From Chromera velia (taxonomy: Eukaryota > Sar > Chromeraceae): DNA of 23,482 nucleotides. The position numbers were made by a program, and so were the translations under genes. The DNA is taken from assembly GCA_018398765.1 (NCBI GenBank), contig JAHBMJ010002001.1, positions 1-23,482 of the forward strand, read 5' to 3'. Position 1 is the first letter of the stretch. Each line of letters opens with the position of its first letter. Positions 1 through 13,926 of the stretch are shown piece after piece. Below the pieces are notes generated by a model, which worked only from the letters and a program-made list of their open reading frames with translations, ran no database searches and was not told where the DNA came from.

Positions 1-2
1 TT

Positions 3-3857
<3,855 letters not shown>

Positions 3858-4069
3858 ACTATTGATTGCTCCATGACATGAAGTGATAACTGCGCTGTTT
3901 CAATCGATTTGATCCATCATTCCTTTTTTTCCCACCCTTCTTATGTTTTCCCGCCCTTCGTATCATGTGGTGCGGCCGCGCCAATGGTGGTTCTTCGATT
4001 GCCGGTGTAGGTGGCTGGGATCGGTGAAAGGTGTGAATTGTGCGGGACGCACAAGCTAAAAGGGGCGAG

Positions 4070-4695
4070 TGATTGTTATGGATCATGAATAAGAGAAACA
4101 CTAAGTCCTTCGATAAGCAAGATCGACCTAATAGTAAAAGGGTCCAATACAGAGTGATTACTTCAATACAGACGCGTGCCTATTATTGACAGCAATTCTC
4201 AGATACAGAGAATGGACGCGCATACATGCTGCCTGTTATAGAAAGAAGGCAAGCCTGAAGGAAAGGTGCCCTCTCTAATAGACCTCTATGTGTAAGATCG
4301 TATAAGCACATATCTGAGCCCTATAGCTTCCGTAGGCCTGACGGAACACTCATATATAATAAAAGATACGTGTATATATCTTATCATATGATTGTTATGC
4401 ATGATCTACATCTTCAACTTATCTTGATTCTTAAATTGTGACTTGAAATGTATAAACCCCAAACTCAATGTATAGTCAAGTATGTCCTGGACTGTCTGGC
4501 GGCGCCAGGACGGCTCGGGTCGGACGGCGACGCCAGTTCGGACCCTGGTATTCCACGCCTACCGAGACGGGCGCGGGCCGCGCGGCGGATGCCGAGATCT
4601 GCTGGGGTTCAGATCGTGATGTTGCGCACGCAATTACTGTTCTAGAGCCGTTACTCTTGTGTGGACAGTGTAAGTAACTCTACACCCGGGTAACA
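4070..4695 (+). repeat. Candidate 3' LTR of the Ty3/gypsy element
   Basis: The candidate starts with TG immediately after the purine run AAAAGGGGCGAG and ends with TAACA. It contains TATA-like runs around 4351-4380 and a short GC-rich block near 4495-4600 with the palindrome CTGGCGGCGCCAG. The sequence TGATTGTTATG at the proposed start recurs at about 4388, inside the element. Neither boundary can be confirmed because the 5' LTR is outside the window. Confidence 0.35.
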
Positions 4696-4875
4696 CCCCT
4701 CGTCAGGCGAGTTTTGCTTTCAAACTAGATAGTCAGAGAGCTAGTCAGAGAGAGAGACAGACAGATAGACTACGTGCCTCTTTCTTTTCCCTCCTCTTCA
4801 TGTACACGACAAAAAAAAAGGGAACGAAAAAAAGACAGACTGTATGGTTTCTTTCCCTCCTCCTCTTAATGATCA

Positions 4876-5045
4876 CAGACACACAGACAGAAACATACAC
4901 ACAGACACATACATACACTGTATGATACATACAGACACATACATACACACAGACACATACATACATACACACACACACACACAGAGAGAGAAAGAGAGAG
5001 AGAGAAAGAGAAAGAGAAAGAGAAAGAGACAGAGAAAGAGAGAAC
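4876..5045. repeat. (ACACAGACACATACATAC)n minisatellite running into (CA)n and (GAGAAA)n
   Basis: Several imperfect copies of an 18-20 bp unit made of CACAGACACATACATA are followed by a pure (CA) run at about 4968-4982. A purine-only (GA/GAAA) run follows to about 5042. The tract is strand-asymmetric, and the purine run could form triplex DNA. Confidence 0.85.
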
Positions 5046-5283
5046 ACACAGACGCAGACTTCCTTCGTTTCCCTCTTTTTCATGCACACAAGAGAGAGAA
5101 AGGAGAATGCAAACAGATTATGGTCCCTAAGACGGACGGACGGAGAAATATTCTGACAGATAAACCTCGTGTCACTTTCCCCCCTTCGCTTCATTTAAAA
5201 CAACAGGCAAAACAGAAAGAAAGAAGGACAGACAGACAGACTTACAACACGCCCACTCAGAAAACATCAGCAGAGGATCCGAA

Positions 5284-5318
5284 AGGTGTAGAGGTAAGCG
5301 CCCCTTGCCTCTACACCT
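5284..5318. repeat. Hairpin: 11-bp perfect stem, 13-nt loop
   Basis: AGGTGTAGAGG at 5284-5294 is the exact reverse complement of CCTCTACACCT at 5308-5318; one more A:T pair extends the stem outward. The loop contains GCGCCCC. A related unit at about 5510-5545 keeps the loop, but its stem arms have diverged. Confidence 0.85.
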
Positions 5319-5485
5319 TCCGACAGGACAGAGAGACTGTAGGGTTCTTTCTATTCCAGACAGACAGACAGACAGACAGACAGACTGTATGTTTCTTCTT
5401 CTTCTCCCTCTTTTTCTTCATGAACACAACAGAAAAAAAGAAAGAAAGAAAGAAAGAACAAAGACAAAAGAACAGCACCAACAAT

Positions 5486-5612
5486 CAAACAACGTGGGCA
5501 GGGGGCCCGAAAGGTGAGAGTTAAGCGCCCCTTGCCTCTCCACATCCCGACAGACTTTCACGTGATCACTGGTTTCACACACTGCTCCTCTGCTACTTCC
5601 ACTCAAGACAAG
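5486..5612 (+). repeat. Dispersed repeat family, copy 1
   Basis: Begins CAAACAACGTGGGCAGGG and contains GCGCCCC, TTGCCTCT, CACGTGATCAC, TTCACAC and CTACTTCCACTCAAGA in that order. The same ordered blocks occur at 14571-14688, inside an intron of the GILT gene. Both copies are preceded by a (GAAA)n tract and the pyrimidine-rich spacer, so the mobile or duplicated unit probably includes that upstream sequence. No coding capacity is seen. Confidence 0.7.
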
Positions 5613-5999
5613 GAAGAGAAAAAAAGACAAGACAAGAAAACTCAACAAATAAAAAAGGAAAAAGAAAAAAAGAAGGAAAATTGCACGTGGGGACCGGCAC
5701 CGTCATGGTCTTTAGACAGGGGTGGGGGGGCGTCCCTGCGGAGGGGGATTCTTCTGATGCTGTGTCTTCGTATCTTGCAGACAACAGACAGACAGACTAT
5801 ATCGTCCTTTCTTTCCTTTTCTCTTTCTTTCGACGGACAGACAGTCAGACCGACAGGCAGGCAGACAGATTGACAGAACAGACCACGCCCCCCCCCGCCC
5901 CCAGGAACGAACGCACGAATCAACGATCGACAGAAACCTTTCTGCGCACATTCATGGACACGGTAGCTCTACCTCCATACACACCAGAATTCTTCATTC

Positions 6000-7485
6000 A
6001 CTCATAAGTTACTTGCTTGTCTCTCTCTCTCTCTGGCCTGCCTGTTTTGAATGCATTCAGAGCCCACCCTGCCTCTCGCTAGACGCATTTTTGTGTCATA
6101 TTGGTGCTTGTTATTGTGCGTCAATGAATCTGTGCACAAAACTTACAGTAATTTCAGGCAAATTCATGACATGTTATTACAAAAACTTGCATGTTCTTTC
6201 TCCTTTTATGCGTACAATCAGAATACACTGCAGTATTCTGCCCTTGCGGTCCATACAGCACTTCGATCAGCCCTTTCTTTCCTTTCCTTTCCTTTCCACG
6301 TCTCTAAAACAATTCAAGCACATCTTCCTGCGTGGATCCGCAGGAGGCTGCACTTCCCTTCGGCACGGAGCGAGAATTGAATTAAAGAGAGCGCCTTGGA
6401 ACATATGCAGGTCTCTGCTCAACCCTTCGCGTTCTCTCGAGGAACCGGGTACGTCTTCGGGTGCTTCCAGGGGCTGGGGACTGGCGGTCGCGTGTTCATC
6501 TCTTGGTGGAACACGTCTCTCTTCACCCACTGGGGCTGGCTCTTGAAGTATCCAAACACCTCACCCAACCCCAAATTTCGAACCTTGTAGAAGTCAACGC
6601 CGGCAAACGCAAACGCCAGCCTGCAGACAGATGGGGTAGAGGCCGCAGAATGATAATGGACTCGTGTGCACTCTACAGAAAATCAAGAGCAATGCGCTGC
6701 GAACGGTTGACAAAAGGAATTCTTTTCTCAATTCACATACCTCTGTCTGTTCTTCGCCCTGTCCATTCGCGCAATCCCCCGCTGTTTCCTTCGAGAACCC
6801 AACCAGAAAAATGTCTTCCGGGACCGCGTGTCATTTCTCTGTTGGTTGCGCAGAACACAAGTTAACCGAAACATTGCCCCGGCCTCACCAAAGGCCTCCC
6901 AAAGCACAGTAAGGGCCTACCAAATCGCAAGAATCAAAGGAGACGCCGATGATACATACTTGCGAGTTGGGTTGTTGAGAGGGCAGGCAAAACGTTTCTC
7001 CGCTTTGTGCGCGGAGCATCCGCTCCCCGTGGCATTCGAGAGAGAGCAAGTTTTTCACTTCTGAGACAGCGTGACCGCGACGTAGACACGTCTTCTATGT
7101 CAGAAGTAATGCCGTCTCTCTTATAAGGCGTGTTCGTCTCGCGGCCGTCTATACGCGCCGAAATATTGCATGGATCTCGCGGCCTTTGCGCGCGGCCATG
7201 CATGCGTGCATGGCCCCGCGGAGGGCGGAGCTGCATGAAGCCCTCGGCCAATAGACGCTTTTCGACACCTCCCGCCGCGTGTGTGATTCTGATGTTCTTG
7301 TGTGTTGGCAAATACTGTGAAAGCAGAGAAGGTTACTTCAGTCGTGACCAGTGGACAAGATCCGTGATCTCGGTTCACCATCCGGCTCAGTGCAGAGACC
7401 GTCTCCACTCCAACTGAAAGCTCACGAACGCATTTGATCCGGTGCATTCCTCGCCATCCATCTCGTGCCTATTCGCTCTTAGAAG
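6000..7485. other. 1.5 kb with no supported gene, upstream of the LRR gene
   Basis: Short open frames occur on both strands, but none shows a recognisable domain or consistent splice phase. The region should hold the promoter and 5' UTR of the LRR gene starting at 7486, and unrecognised 5' exons cannot be excluded. One near-palindrome is present: GGCCATGCA at 7194-7202 pairs with TGCATGGCC at 7207-7215 in a GC-rich setting. Confidence 0.5.
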
Positions 7486-8431
7486 ATGCTGAGATCACCC
7501 GAAGAAGCTGGAGGCTCGAACAGGGGTGCGTCTCTGGTTCGGGCTTCTCTGCCGGTTTGGGAAGGAGACTGAGATATATGAATATTTTCAATCATCTTTT
7601 TCTTTCTTGACTGCAGGAGCCACGCAAACGCAGTCAGAGGTCGCCCGCCCCAACGAACTCACACTCACAGCACTGGCTTCTGTTCTTGCCCACACCAGCC
7701 CCACGGAAGAGGTTAGGGCTCCAATGCATTGCACTGAGACGTTTCACATCGTGGTAGCCGAAGAGATGCCTCAAAACTCTCGCCCGTCTTGAGCCCGCTT
7801 CAGCCCGAAACAGTAGTCGATTAGACAGTGTCAAGAGATGTCTCAGATTCGAGGAATTCTGAGAGTAGATGAAATCATCTTCTCTACCCACACACACAAG
7901 TCGGCAGAAAGGACAGAAGAGCCAAGGCGGTGGATGCTGTTCTCTCCGTTTTTCGTCTACCACACACACGAACGTGCACACACGTACACGGAAATAGGCT
8001 CGACCACCGTGCTTGTTCCCTGCAGCTAATTTCGCTGCTGGCCTCCGAGAAGGAGAGCTACGGCGTCGCGTGGCTCCTCTTGCATTTCATGAAGAGCGTC
8101 AGTTTTTTTTTTTTTCAAGCTGCTGCATTTGTCGCCTCTACATTTTTAGCTTCGGCTGAAAATTTTGAACATGCTCAATCGGTCCCACTTGCGCATGCAG
8201 TGAGGAAGACCCAGAATAAAAGGGAGTTTGAAAGACGATGAGACACTTCATCGAGAAGTCCAGGATTCGAAGACGCCTCTCTGACACATCGAGTCCGTCC
8301 CTCTATTGCGTGCGTCACTGATTGCAGGTCACTCAGGCCTCGCGTGAAAGACTGTTTTTCAAACATTTTGTCCCAAATTTGCTTGCAGAAAAGGATTACC
8401 CAATTCCCTCTTCTGAATCTGGACCTCTCAG
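7486..8431 (+). other. Proposed N-terminal exons of the LRR gene (helical domain)
   Basis: The ATG at 7486 opens a 40-nt exon with donor GTGCGT. The next exon follows acceptor CTGCAG and enters in the required phase, with later donors GTTAGG, GTCAGT and GTCAGT. Joined, the segment is Leu/Ala/Glu-rich and predicted helical (for example ELTLTALASVLAHTSPTEE, then LISLLASEKESYG, then RLFFKHFVPNLLAEKDY). I do not recognise the domain. Splice-site agreement supports the model, but there is no transcript or homolog evidence. The start codon choice rests on phase and position only. Confidence 0.5.
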
Positions 8432-11400
8432 GTCAGTCACGCGGTATGACCGGCTGCAAGCGGAAAGCCCATGCACCTCCCCGTGTACCCCCCCACCCCC
8501 CCCAAGGCCCCACCCGCCTAGCTCTGTTACTTGCATGGATGGGCTTCGTTCTCTCTTTTCTCGCCCCACACGCACATGCACCGAGAGAGGTTCATGTTTC
8601 TGTTGTTCCTCACTGGTCAAACACAGCCCTGTCTCTCACTCTGTGCGTGTGCGTGTTTGTGTGTTTACGTGTTTGTGTATGTGCATCCCGGTCTTCCAGG
8701 AAGAAAGAGGACTTCCTTCTCCTCTCCTTCCCATTCTTCTTCCCTCTGTTCTTCTGTGCTTGCTCCTCCACGTCTTCCTCCAAATTTGGCCTCTTTTTTC
8801 CCCTCTTGTGCATGCTTCCTTTTTGCGTCCATCTGTATTTCTCGGCGCACTCGCTTCCTTACAACCCGTTTGTCGTCTTGTCGTGTCCGCCTTGCCCCTC
8901 GAGTGCAAAACAGAACAAACAGTTCATGCGTAATGCCGCCATGTGACTCTGACGTGAGAATGCAGATACCCACAATAACTAACCAAAAATATCTGCATGC
9001 ATACCTGCAGTGTACTCTCTCGGTCCACGGAAGCTCCGTCTCTTCCTCGCCTCCCTTCCCGGAGGATTCGAAGCCACCGAGTCCCTCACGTGCGGTCAGT
9101 TGGACTCTCTCCTTCCTCCTTCTCACTCATTGCCAGAAGCCGTCTGAATCTTCCTCTTCTTCTTCTTCTTCTTCTCTTCTTGTCGTTCTGCGTTCTTCAA
9201 GGAAAAGCCTTCATTTCATCTCCACACTCCTTCCTGGCGCGTGTGTTTCCCTTTCAGCCCTCGTGTCCGAAAAAGAAAAGATTGGAAGAGACAGTTCAGT
9301 ACGAGGACACGGCCTTCCGTTGCATCCCCCCAAATTTTCCTTTCCGCGTATTGCTTTCTTGTTGTCCACTTCTTCATGCATCAACTCATGAGAGAAAAAA
9401 AAGATCCATCGAGGCTCTCTTCCATGCAACAACTGCAGGTCCTGCGGTGTGCAAGGAGCCTGTCCTCTCTGCCCTCGTCCTGGCACTCCAACGGCTGAAG
9501 GGACTGGAGGCACAGAAGGAGGGAGCCTCGGGACTGAAGACGCTCTGCCTCGCCAGTCAGTCGACGTCGTCACATGTTCTAAGCCTCAGATTCAGCACTG
9601 AGATGAAGGCGTTCCCTTTTCGCACTCACCTCTTTTTGTGTACTTGTTTGCTTTTCGACTGATTTGCATTCATTGGGAGACGCAACACCATAAATGGAGT
9701 CTGGTTGTCCAGATTTTGTACTTCGTGTTTGACTGCGAATCCACAGGTTGGAATCAGTTGGTTGATTGACAGACCGGGAGGCAGATTATCTCTAATCCGC
9801 CAGACACTTCATGCAGTCTGCAAGAACTGTTCTCTGCAGAGAACTGCAATCTGTTCTATTGAGCTTAGGCAGATATAGATGAATCGATTGCGCACTAAGA
9901 ACGCAAACAGAGCTAGTTTGGGGAAGGCAGAGAGAGACGGGTGGAGGCGCACATGACACAACCTAGTGACTTGCATAGATGATTGACTCAAAAAAAGGCA
10001 AGGCAAGGAAAGGAAAGAATCGCAGCAGGAGCACTCCGGCCTCGAAGGTTTCCCCTCCCCTCCCTGCCTGCAGAGACGATGCTGAAGGAACATCCAGCCA
10101 ATGCACTCCTCCACTCCACCCCCTCTTCTCTCGAAAACGTGGATCTGAGCGGTAGGTTCTTTCTTTTCTTCTCTCTTCCTCTTTGTGTCTCTGTCTCTGG
10201 GGTCGTGGAGACTCATTGTAGAAAGAACCTGCGTGGATTGTTTGTAAGTGTGGCTAGGTAGTCAGCTACATTGCATGGGGGGGGGAATTGAGGGCAGGCG
10301 TGGAGGTGAAAGGCAGCCAGGGAGACTCGTTGGTAGAAGGAGAGAAGAGGGAGACATGTCATTGCAGAGAAAGAATTGTATCAAGAGAAGAATTTTCATG
10401 ACCGCAGCATGGCGTCTCTTCTGTTTCTCGTCGCCTCTCTGCGTCCTCTCTGTCGTTTCACGCGTTTGTTCGGGGCTTCTCAAACGACATGAATGGTGTT
10501 TGTGTCGAGTTGTGGAACAAAAAGAGTAAAATACCACCGATGACCAGAGGCAAGCTTGAGTGAGTTTTCTGCAATTTTGAATTCGTATGAGACCGTCCTG
10601 CGTCTCTGAATCCGTCATGCGAGCAGGCCACAGTTGATATTCGGTTGGATCGATGGATGGAATTTATTTTCATTTTTTTTTTCTTTCTTTTTCCTAGATC
10701 CTTAGGGTGCCGCCTGCTTGCTTGTGTTGCCGAGTCAAATTTCTTCCTCTTGATACCTTCTTTTCTGCTTCTCTGCAGCGAACTGTCTCCGCACCTCGTC
10801 TCTCGAGACCCTAGGCTACCTGATTTCTTCCAAGTGGCTTCCCAGCATCATCAGCCTTGACCTGAGCAAAAACCTCCTGGGGCCTCCAGGCGTGTCGGCC
10901 CTGTCGAAGGGCCTGGCCTCGGGCCCCAGTCTCCCCCTAGAGACGCTCAGACTCTGCGGGGCCCAGGCAAAGACTGAGGGCATCCAGGCCCTCTCAGAGG
11001 CTCTCAAAGCCAAAAAGACCACCCGTCTCCGGACCCTAGACCTCGGGCATAACTACATTTGGCCTGTGGGCCTGCAGCACTTTGCAGACGCTGCCGGTGA
11101 AGGGGCGCTGCCCGAGTTGAGAGTTCTCATCCTCAAACAGAATGCTCTCACGCTCACAAACGGTACCAACCCCACCGAAACTGATTATGCCCCCCTCACC
11201 CAACTTCTCGCATCTACAGATTGGCCCAACCTAGAGGAGTTGGACTTGCGCATTTGCTGCGTCAGCAGTGAGGGAGGGCAGGTGTGTTCACAGGGAATTG
11301 CAGGGGGGAAGTTTCCAAAACTCCGCATCCTAAACCTGTGCCATGCCCGAGTGAGAGGCAATGGAATCGTCGCTCTTGGCAATGCTCTCGCCGAGGGCAA

Positions 11401-13271
11401 AAGTCCCGCGCTGCAGGTTCTGGACGTGACCGGAGATGGGGGGGAGCCGGCGNNNNNNNNNNNNNNNNNNNNNNNNNNNNNNNNNNNNNNNNNNNNNNNN
11501 NNNGGGGGGGGGGGAGGAGTGGACGGCTGGACTTGCACGCGCAATGGATCTCGGCCATTTGTCTCATCTGTCGTCCCTTCTCGCACAGACTCGAGCCGAC
11601 ATTTTTGGGGAGGGGTTTGCCAGTCTCTCCCAAAGCCTCGCAAAGGGGAAGTGTCCCCAGATCAAAATACTGGAAATAAACGCGTCCACCGCACACCCGG
11701 GGGCCAGCGTCGATGAGGGGGTTGAAAATTTGGCAGGGGCCCTTAGGGAGAGCCAGCTCCCTCTCCTGGAAAGACTGGTTCTGCGTGCAGGTCTAGGTCT
11801 TACCGAACCTGCGGGCGGGGGTCCGCAGGCTGCTCTTGGTCGAGGGTTGGGGGCGGGTGGGTTGTCATGTCTGCAAGCACTTGTTTTAGTGTCGAAAACG
11901 CAGGATGAGCAGGGGATGTGGGGACTTGCAGAGGGGTTAAAAGCTGAGGGTTTACCTGCATTGAGGGAACTCCAATTGACCATGTTTTATCATGGGGGGG
12001 GGGGTGGAAGTAGAGCTTTAGGGCGGGCTGTGGGATCAGGAAACCTGCCGTCTCTTCGTCTTGTCTCTCTGACTTGGATGGCTAATCAGGGATTTGCTTC
12101 CCTCTGTGATGGCATTTTGACACCGGGGGCGCCGCGGAGGCTCTCTGAGCGACGAGTCGAAGTAAGCATTGACCTGAAAGGATCTACAGTAGAGATTCCT
12201 GACCAGGAGAGGGACGTGGCTTTGTTCGGCTTAGCCGCCTGCATTCGCTCGGGTGCTGTGCCTAAGCTGATGTCTCTGATGCTAGCTCAGGATCCGAGAG
12301 GTTTGCGGGTAGGCCCACAAGCGGCCAGAGCCTTCGGAAAGTCGTTAACCCACCCCGAAGCCAAACTTGATTCTCTGCGAACCCTGATTCTGACAGATGG
12401 TCTGTTCAGAGGCAACACCATCGAGGAGCAAGAGAGGGGGTTGACTGCCCTCCTGGAAGGGATGGCCGGGGGTAGTGGCAGTCTCATCGCCCCTCTGTCC
12501 CTAGACATTGAGCGCCATGCGCATTTTGCAAGCGGAGTACTGGGACCTGTCAGTGCCCCGCAGTTGGCAGAGGTTTTCAAGAGAGGCAAAGTTGCTGGCC
12601 TGTCCACCCTGAAAGCAGACACTAGCAGGGTAGGATCTCTAGGGATGCAGGCAATCTGCCTCGCCCTCTCGTGTCCGAACGTGACACAGATCAAGAGACT
12701 CCACTTCTCTCCCATCATCGACGCACCCGCAGCAGCAGCAGCCCCGCAAACCGGTGTGGTCCAACAGGCCATGCTCTCAATGGCCTTAGGGTCCGGTCAG
12801 ATGAATGGGCTCGAGGAGCTCTACATTGCCGGGCCGCTGCTGTCAGAGGGAACCCGTCTCCTCCTGTCCGCCCTCAGCAGCGGCGCGTTCCGGGCCCTCC
12901 GCTCCCTTGAGCTGATTGCAATCGCTCAGGATGAACAGAACCGAGTGAAATTGCCGGGGATGCTCACAGAATTTGTGATTGCTGAGAAGCTCCCCGCGTT
13001 GACCCAGCTGAAAATCACTGCTTCCCGCATGAACGATGAAGGTGTCACAACCCTCACACAAGGGTGGACAGCCCGCCCCCCACCCCCTCTCGAACAGTTG
13101 AAACTGACGAGCACGCAGATCACCAACGAAGGTGCACAGACGCTCGTTTCGTTCATTTCCTCCGGGAGGATGCCCTCCCTGGAGAGGCTGGATTTGCGGA
13201 TGAACCAAGTTGATGTTGCAAACCATCAGGCTCTCTCTGCGTCGCTCCCTCTAGTGACTTCTTTCTTTTGA
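7486..13271 (+). CDS. Multi-exon leucine-rich repeat protein, ribonuclease-inhibitor-like LRRs
   Basis: Proposed exons are 7486-7525, 7617-7711, 8026-8097, 8328-8431, 9011-9094, 9439-9555, 10074-10151 and 10779-13271. The last four join in phase and give continuous LRR sequence (for example SSLENVDLS across to NCLRTSSLETLGYL, then LPSIISLDLSKN). The first four also join in phase and encode a helical, non-LRR N-terminal region. The two blocks do not match in phase (phase 2 out, phase 1 in), so at least one exon in 8432-9010 is missing or misplaced. The last exon carries many repeats of the form LPxLxxLxLxxxxxxxxGxxALAxALxxG, about 28 residues each, ending at TGA 13269-13271. The repeat type is that of RNI/NLRC-like LRRs, usually a protein-interaction surface; the partner and role are unknown. 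A run of 51 N interrupts the last exon. Confidence is high for the LRR exons and moderate for the 5' model. Confidence 0.8.
8432..9010 (+). other. Intron sequence of the LRR gene, probably hiding an unrecognised exon
   Basis: The region is mostly pyrimidine-rich, with C-runs near 8490-8510 and (GT)n near 8645-8685. An acceptor-like TTCCAG at 8699 is followed by an open but Phe/Ser/Cys-rich frame that looks like pyrimidine tract, not protein. An exon of length 3n+2 is needed here to reconcile the phases on either side; I could not identify it. Confidence 0.4.
9556..10073 (+). other. Intron of the LRR gene
   Basis: Donor GTCAGT follows the LRR segment GLKTLCLA, and acceptor CCTGCAG precedes the 78-nt exon at 10074. 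Nothing else is recognisable inside. The next intron, 10152-10778 (donor GTAGGT, acceptor CTGCAG), is also empty apart from T-runs. Confidence 0.75.
11453..11503. other. Assembly gap (51 N) inside the LRR coding exon
   Basis: The gap is flanked by a run of seven G (11438-11444) on the left and eleven G (11504-11514) on the right. The reading frame entering the gap and the one leaving it differ by one base if the gap is taken as 51, so the true length or a flanking G-run length is off by a non-multiple of three. Confidence 0.97.
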
Positions 13272-13926
13272 TCAATCTGATCGACCAACACAGTACTCAA
13301 TGGAACTTGAACGCGGCATTCATTCAATGCATCTAAATGCATCAATTCAATTCAAATTCAAAATTTAACGTGCATAAAATGCGTACTGATCTAGTCACTA
13401 AGACTATAGTATTAAGTCTACATTGACTTCTAGATTGACTTTAACATAATTGCTGAATAAAAGTTTCACATGTTTACTGGGATGCTATAGCTCTAGATGC
13501 TAGCTAGAATGTTTATGAATTTATTTTTTTTCATAGATCAATTTTGAAGTTTCATCATACAACACAACTTTTATGTTGCATGGACATAGCGGGAAGGCCT
13601 AGTGCAGAACCAATCAATCAATCAATCATGTACGGAACATCAATGCTATGCTATGCTATGCTATGTATAGTTTTAGGTGCCGGTTTGATTCAAATGAGCT
13701 AACGGATATACACAAGGAGCTCAACACATACCCGGGTAACCCGGCCCAGACTTGCTTGAGGCGGACCTTCTGGCCGAAGCCTCAGAAGCCGAGACGCCCT
13801 CACCAGTCAAGAAGTCTATCTGTTGTACAAAGAGTGATTGCTTTGAGACGCCACTGAATGCGTTTCCTTCCTCTCTTTGCATGCCCATTATTGGAGGCAG
13901 CAGCTACCACTGTCTAGCTGAATTCT
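13272..13926. other. Tail-to-tail intergenic region between the LRR and GILT genes
   Basis: AT-rich 3' flanks of two convergent genes. AATAAA occurs on the plus strand near 13456 and its complement near 13516, but use as polyadenylation signals in this organism is unproven. Short microsatellites occur: (AATC)n near 13610-13626 and (ATGCT)n near 13644-13667. The forward open frame at 13752-14126 overlaps the last GILT exon antisense and is a shadow. Confidence 0.6.

Larger units (their letters stand above)
4740..5945. repeat. Compound microsatellite and dispersed-repeat field
   Basis: About 1.2 kb of (CAGA)n, (ACACAT)n, (GAAA)n and (GA)n tracts alternates with a recurring pyrimidine-rich spacer of the form TATGGTTTCTTTCCCTCC followed by TCTTCATG. 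Spacer examples start near 4767, 4841, 5060, 5165 and 5388. Open reading frames on both strands here are Cys/Val/Ser/Leu or Lys/Arg/Glu/Thr repeats produced by the microsatellites, and I do not regard them as coding. Two more complex units at 5284-5318 and 5486-5612 are annotated separately. Confidence 0.8.

Noticed and set aside
4745-5524. Long open frames on both strands in the repeat field (Val/Cys/Ser/Leu or Lys/Arg/Glu-rich)
   Set aside because: They are translations of CA, GA and CAGA microsatellites, with no domain and no splice context.
6396-6865. Forward frames of 64 and 134 codons that looked mildly protein-like
   Set aside because: No recognisable family, no phase-compatible link to the LRR exons, and a composition like the surrounding non-coding DNA.
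8322-9391. Overlapping forward frames of 200-286 codons rich in Ser, Phe, Leu and Pro
   Set aside because: They run through pyrimidine-rich intron sequence of the LRR gene. Only short segments within them (8328-8431, 9011-9094) have splice support, and in other frames for part of the length.
13726-13745. Possible solo LTR end: ACCCGGGTAAC shared with 4684-4694
   Set aside because: Only 11 bases match around a CCCGGG palindrome; the flanking 150 bases show no further similarity to the candidate LTR.
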